A stretch of 16,975 bases of DNA from an uncultured Eubacteriales bacterium (GTDB taxonomy: Bacteria; Bacillota; Clostridia; Lachnospirales; Lachnospiraceae): the NCBI GenBank assembly GCA_900549105.1, contig URND01000063.1, positions 1-16,975 of the forward strand, written 5' to 3'. Of the stretch, positions 14,582 to 16,975 are shown in pieces (position 1 is the stretch's first letter; each line of letters opens with the position of its first letter). The notes under the pieces were generated by a model, which was not told where the DNA came from, ran no database searches, and saw nothing but the letters and a program-made list of their open reading frames with translations. The translations under genes and the position numbers were made by a program.

Positions 14582-14735
14582 TTACGGTATAATAACGACA
14601 AACGGAAAAAGCCTTTATTTTCAAGGGGTTCACGCGTTTGCCGTCATTTATTCAATTCCTTTTCCAAGTTGAAATCTGACGAGAAAAATATCAAAAAAAG
14701 GAGGCTGTTTCATTAACGACAAAATTTCATAGTGC

Positions 14736-14764
14736 CAGCGGCCCGGTGTATTGCCTGGCCGCTG
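14736..14764. repeat. Perfect 8-base inverted repeat in the element leader
   Basis: CAGCGGCC (14736-14743) and GGCCGCTG (14757-14764) with a 13-base loop. There is no T-tract, so this is not a simple terminator. Together with the next hairpin 9 bases downstream it could be an attenuator pair or a protein-binding site. Confidence 0.6.
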
Positions 14765-14772
14765 ATTGCCGT

Positions 14773-14807
14773 GGGCGTTTCACTTTAACAGGTGGACGCC
14801 CTTTTTT
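14773..14807 (+). terminator. Terminator-like hairpin before the first element gene
   Basis: GGGCGT (14773-14778) pairs with ACGCCC (14796-14801), with inner CAC/GTG pairing, followed directly by TTTTTT (14802-14807). It stands 32 bases before the ATG at 14839, in the position of an attenuator or of an upstream transcript's end. Confidence 0.65.
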
Positions 14808-14838
14808 CATACCCATTTTTAAGAGGAAGGAGATTCAC

Positions 14839-15360
14839 ATGATATTAAATGCAATGGAAAAACGGCTGCTGTTCCAGGTCGAAGGTGACTGTCTTGCCAA
14901 AGTCCTGAACGAGCTTCACATGGTTGCCCGGTATACAAAGAGCCCCGAACAGGGGGATGCGGCAGAAAGCCTGATGGCGAAGCTGCGTCCCCTGACCGAT
15001 GCCGAAGGCATGGATATGGTGCGGGACATTCAGAAGAATTACCGTCTGCCCTATCCGGCCCGGACGATTGGGGAAAAGATTGCGGAGGCCAGGCAGCAGT
15101 CCGGCGCGGAGAAATTAAAGGGGCATGACATCATGGCCCTGGAACGTTTTGACCCGGAGGTAAAGCACATGATCGTCTTTGACGTGCTTTCGGGTGATGC
15201 CCCTGTCGGGGATAAGGGCGATAAGATGCGCCTGTTCCTTACGGACGCCGGCTATCAGAAATTCTTAGACAGCCAGGACCGGGGCGAAGTGAAACTGAAA
15301 AACCATGCGAAGGTCTCCTGCGGCCATCTGCACTATGACCGCAGGGACCGCGCCTTGTAA
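14839..15360 (+). CDS. Hypothetical protein of an integrative conjugative element
   Basis: This 173-residue soluble protein has no membrane segment and no motif to which I can assign a function. It begins MILNAMEKRLLFQVEGDCLA and has a helical first half with a KSPEQGDAAESLMAKLRPLT stretch, then RTIGEKIAEARQQSGAEKLK and a C-terminal part ending SCGHLHYDRRDRAL. Similar first genes occur in Firmicute conjugative elements ahead of the HTH/DUF6017 gene (recalled, not searched). I chose ATG 14839, with AAGGAG 8 bases upstream, over the longer frame from 14746, whose extra residues overlap the terminator hairpin. The next gene follows after 29 bases. Confidence 0.8.
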   Translation: MILNAMEKRLLFQVEGDCLAKVLNELHMVARYTKSPEQGDAAESLMAKLRPLTDAEGMDMVRDIQKNYRLPYPARTIGEKIAEARQQSGAEKLKGHDIMALERFDPEVKHMIVFDVLSGDAPVGDKGDKMRLFLTDAGYQKFLDSQDRGEVKLKNHAKVSCGHLHYDRRDRAL

Positions 15361-15389
15361 CGGAATGAGTAAAGAAAGGGGGCTTTGAA

Positions 15390-16271
15390 ATGGCTGTATT
15401 CCGTGTAGAAAAAACAAAAGACTTTACCGTTATGAGCAACCACCACCTGCGCAATACGGAGCTGTCCTTAAAGGCAAAGGGGCTTCTTTCGCTCATGCTG
15501 TCCCTGCCGGAGGATTGGGATTATACCACCAAGGGGCTTGCCCATATCTGCAAGGACGGCGTGGATTCCATCACTACCGCCCTGAAAGAGCTGGAACGGC
15601 ACGGGTACCTCACCAGACAGCGCCTCCGCTATGAAAACGGCCAGCTCGGAGACATTGAATATACGATCCACGAAAAGCCGGTAACTGCCGAAAAACCAGG
15701 CGTTCCACCTAAACGGGAAAATCCAAGACAGGTAAATCCAGGACAGGCAAAACCTGAACAGGGGGAACCTGGACAGGAAAATCCCGCACAATTAAATACT
15801 GATCCATTAAAAACGAAAAAATCAAAAACGGATATATCAAGGACGTATCAATCAATCTATCCGGCAGAACCGGAGGCGGCAGGCTGCCCCGATGGGTTGG
15901 ATGGGATGGATCGGATAGGATTGGCAGAGGCATACCGTGAAATCATCAAAGAAAATATCGAGTATAACTTCCTGGTCCAGCAGTATGGCAGGGAGCGTAT
16001 GGATGAAGCGGTTGAGCTTATGCTTGAAGTGATCCTGTCAAAACGCCCCTATATCCGTATCGCAGGGGATGATTTCCCCAGGGAGGTGGTAAAGGGACGT
16101 TTCCTGAAAATCAATTCCAGCCACTTAGAGTATGTCTTTGACTGTATCGACAGGAACACCACAAAGGTCGGGAACATCAAGGCTTACCTGCTGGCGGCGC
16201 TGTATAATGCCCCGGCGACAATGGACAGCTATTACCGTGCCGAGGTCAACCATGACCTGTACGGCTGTTAG
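15390..16271 (+). CDS. HTH-domain / DUF6017 replication-type protein of the element
   Basis: This 293-residue protein has an N-terminal winged-helix domain (about 10-95; SLKAKGLLSLMLSLPEDWDY, then DSITTALKELERHGYL), of the kind seen in plasmid and ICE replication initiators. A disordered linker (about 100-165) holds five pentapeptide repeats of pattern NPxQx. The C-terminal DUF6017-like domain (about 175-290) includes YNFLVQQYGRERMDEAVELM and NTTKVGNIKAYLLAALYNAP. A role in element replication or its control is inferred from family membership. AAAGGGGG lies about 9 bases before the ATG. It belongs to the same gene string as the preceding hypothetical gene and the DUF3991 gene, with a short hairpin after its stop. 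Confidence 0.88.
   Translation: MAVFRVEKTKDFTVMSNHHLRNTELSLKAKGLLSLMLSLPEDWDYTTKGLAHICKDGVDSITTALKELERHGYLTRQRLRYENGQLGDIEYTIHEKPVTAEKPGVPPKRENPRQVNPGQAKPEQGEPGQENPAQLNTDPLKTKKSKTDISRTYQSIYPAEPEAAGCPDGLDGMDRIGLAEAYREIIKENIEYNFLVQQYGRERMDEAVELMLEVILSKRPYIRIAGDDFPREVVKGRFLKINSSHLEYVFDCIDRNTTKVGNIKAYLLAALYNAPATMDSYYRAEVNHDLYGC
15717..15791 (+). repeat. Five 15-base tandem repeats in the linker of the HTH protein
   Basis: Units such as GTAAATCCAGGACAG and GAAAATCCCGCACAA repeat five times in frame with 15-base period and encode E/V/A/G-N/K/E-P-x-Q. Units differ mainly at the first and fourth codons. The repeat number is likely to vary between related elements. Confidence 0.75.
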
Positions 16272-16292
16272 GCGCTTTCGGGCGTCTTTTTT
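16271..16292 (+). terminator. Short hairpin with T-tract between element genes
   Basis: GGCGC (16271-16275) pairs with GCGTC (16282-16286), one G-U pair, 6-base loop, followed by TTTTTT. The hairpin starts on the last base of the HTH gene's stop codon. The short stem suggests partial rather than full termination. Confidence 0.5.
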
Positions 16293-16322
16293 CATTTCAT
16301 CACAGGAAGGAGGCGGAGCACG

Positions 16323-16361
16323 ATGAAACGAAAATCTGTGCCGGCGCTATGCCCGGCGTAA
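16323..16361 (+). CDS. Possible 12-codon leader ORF coupled to the DUF3991 gene
   Basis: ATG AAA CGA continues to MKRKSVPALCPA and a TAA. It, not the downstream primase-like frame, has the good Shine-Dalgarno (AAGGAGG about 11 bases upstream). Its stop lies 10 bases after the ATG of the downstream frame, so ribosomes finishing it could restart there. An alternative is a frameshifted or misread original start. Confidence 0.4.
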   Translation: MKRKSVPALCPA

Positions 16362-16975
16362 CCAAAGAGCAGATCCAGGAGGCACGGGAGGCGGACCTGT
16401 TCGCATACCTGCAGTTCCATGAACCGGGCGTGCTGAAGCGCGACGGGCCAAATTACCGGCATAAGGAACATGACAGCCTGGTCTATGTGACCGGGAAAAG
16501 GTACTGGTACTGGAACAGCCGCGGGCGGAGCATTAACGCCCTGGATTACCTGATCCAGATCCGGGGCTACGGTCTGGTGGATGCGGTCCATGCGCTGGTG
16601 GGCGGGGAAATCCAGCAGGCGCCGGCTTACCGGAGTGCGGAGGCAAAACAGGAAAAGAAAGAACCGGAAAAGAAAACATTTTCCCTCCCCTGGGCCAGGC
16701 GGTGCGCCACCGCCGCCGTTTCCTATCTGCAAAAACGTGGGATCAGCAGCGAGGTTATCAGCCGGTGCTTCCGGGCAGGGCTGTTCTATGAGGCCCGGTA
16801 TCATGGCGAGCCGGTCTGTGTGTTTGTTGGGAAAGACGATACAGGAAAAGCGAAGTTTGCCTGTATGCGCAGTATCACCGGAAGCCTTAGAAAAGATGTG
16901 TATGGCAGCGATAAGGAATACAGCTTCTGTTTCCCGCCGGAGAATCCGGGCAGCCGCAATGTGGCGGGCTTTGAG
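16349..16975 (+). CDS. DUF3991/toprim domain protein, primase-like (3' end outside window)
   Basis: The frame is open from ATG 16349 to the right edge (209 codons). The N-terminal part (about 1-90) resembles the CHC2 primase zinc-binding fold region without its Cys ligands: KEQIQEAREADLFAYL, YWYWNSRGRSINALDYLI and GYGLVDAVHALVGG. A charged linker (about 95-110) and a DUF3991-like segment (about 112-185; AAVSYLQKRGISSEVISRCF, VCVFVGKDDTGKAKF) follow. The toprim domain expected next lies beyond the window. Such proteins are thought to act in replication or primer synthesis of conjugative elements. No Shine-Dalgarno precedes ATG 16349, and no other start codon is in this frame back to the previous gene, so it probably depends on reinitiation from the short ORF at 16323. 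Confidence 0.85.
   Translation, partial: MPGVTKEQIQEAREADLFAYLQFHEPGVLKRDGPNYRHKEHDSLVYVTGKRYWYWNSRGRSINALDYLIQIRGYGLVDAVHALVGGEIQQAPAYRSAEAKQEKKEPEKKTFSLPWARRCATAAVSYLQKRGISSEVISRCFRAGLFYEARYHGEPVCVFVGKDDTGKAKFACMRSITGSLRKDVYGSDKEYSFCFPPENPGSRNVAGFE

Larger units (their letters stand above)
14582..14838. other. Structured left-end region of the second mobile element, no gene
   Basis: No convincing coding frame is seen in these 257 bases. The region begins at the break in the integrase stub. It holds a repeated TAACGACAAA (14593-14602 and 14714-14723), CAAACG/CGTTTG arms (14599-14604, 14635-14640), an AGGAGG near 14699-14704 without a usable start, a perfect CAGCGGCC/GGCCGCTG hairpin and a terminator-like hairpin before the first gene. 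It may contain the element's attachment end or a regulated leader. Confidence 0.45.

Noticed and set aside
14746..14838. An upstream extension of the first element gene to 14746
   Set aside because: The extra codons run through the terminator hairpin at 14773-14801, and ATG 14839 has a good Shine-Dalgarno.
15717..15791. A CRISPR-like array
   Set aside because: The 15-base units are contiguous, in frame and without spacers; they encode a protein linker.

Overview
The window looks like part of the chromosome of a Gram-positive anaerobe of the Lachnospiraceae (Clostridia). Evidence: the order cmpB-like / ruvA / ruvB / zapA / long U32 peptidase, a spore-type CwlC-like amidase without a signal peptide, several promoters close to the sigma-A consensus with 17-base spacers, frequent TTG starts, and an integrative element carrying the HTH/DUF6017 and DUF3991-toprim genes common in gut Firmicutes. 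The genus cannot be told from the sequence.

Region 1 (1-13382) is ordinary core genome. A partial membrane-anchored hypothetical gene converges on a YprB-type DEDD exonuclease. A divergent promoter pair then separates yprB from an operon of a PF06541 membrane protein, ruvA and ruvB (Holliday-junction branch migration). zapA has its own promoter and a terminator-like hairpin, and precedes a U32 peptidase (RlhA-like). The next gene pair is an FtsW/RodA-type glycan polymerase and a class B penicillin-binding protein, overlapping and so probably co-translated: a SEDS-bPBP pair. Then come a Nudix hydrolase with its own promoter and terminator, a two-domain PPK2 (polyphosphate:AMP phosphotransferase type) and a CwlC-like amidase with a SPOR domain.

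Region 2 (about 13383-14581) is a patch of mobile-element debris and regulation. It holds an XRE repressor gene on the minus strand and a very compact candidate type I toxin-antitoxin locus: a 27-residue holin-like membrane peptide on the minus strand, with its own promoter and a hairpin that covers its Shine-Dalgarno, opposed by a short RNA from a perfect TTGACA-N17-TATAAT promoter on the plus strand. Next to it are a bidirectional terminator, a 21-base tRNA 3'-end remnant that looks like an attachment core, and the C-terminal stub of a tyrosine integrase.

Region 3 (about 14582-16975) is the left part of a second element, probably an integrative conjugative element. It begins inside the codon block for the catalytic Arg-His of the older integrase. 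After a 250-base structured leader come a hypothetical element gene, an HTH/DUF6017 replication-type protein with a pentapeptide-repeat linker, and the start of a DUF3991-toprim (primase-like) gene that runs off the right edge.

The parts most worth checking are the toxin-antitoxin locus, its hairpin that recurs at the end of the XRE gene, and the nested element junctions at 14325-14600.
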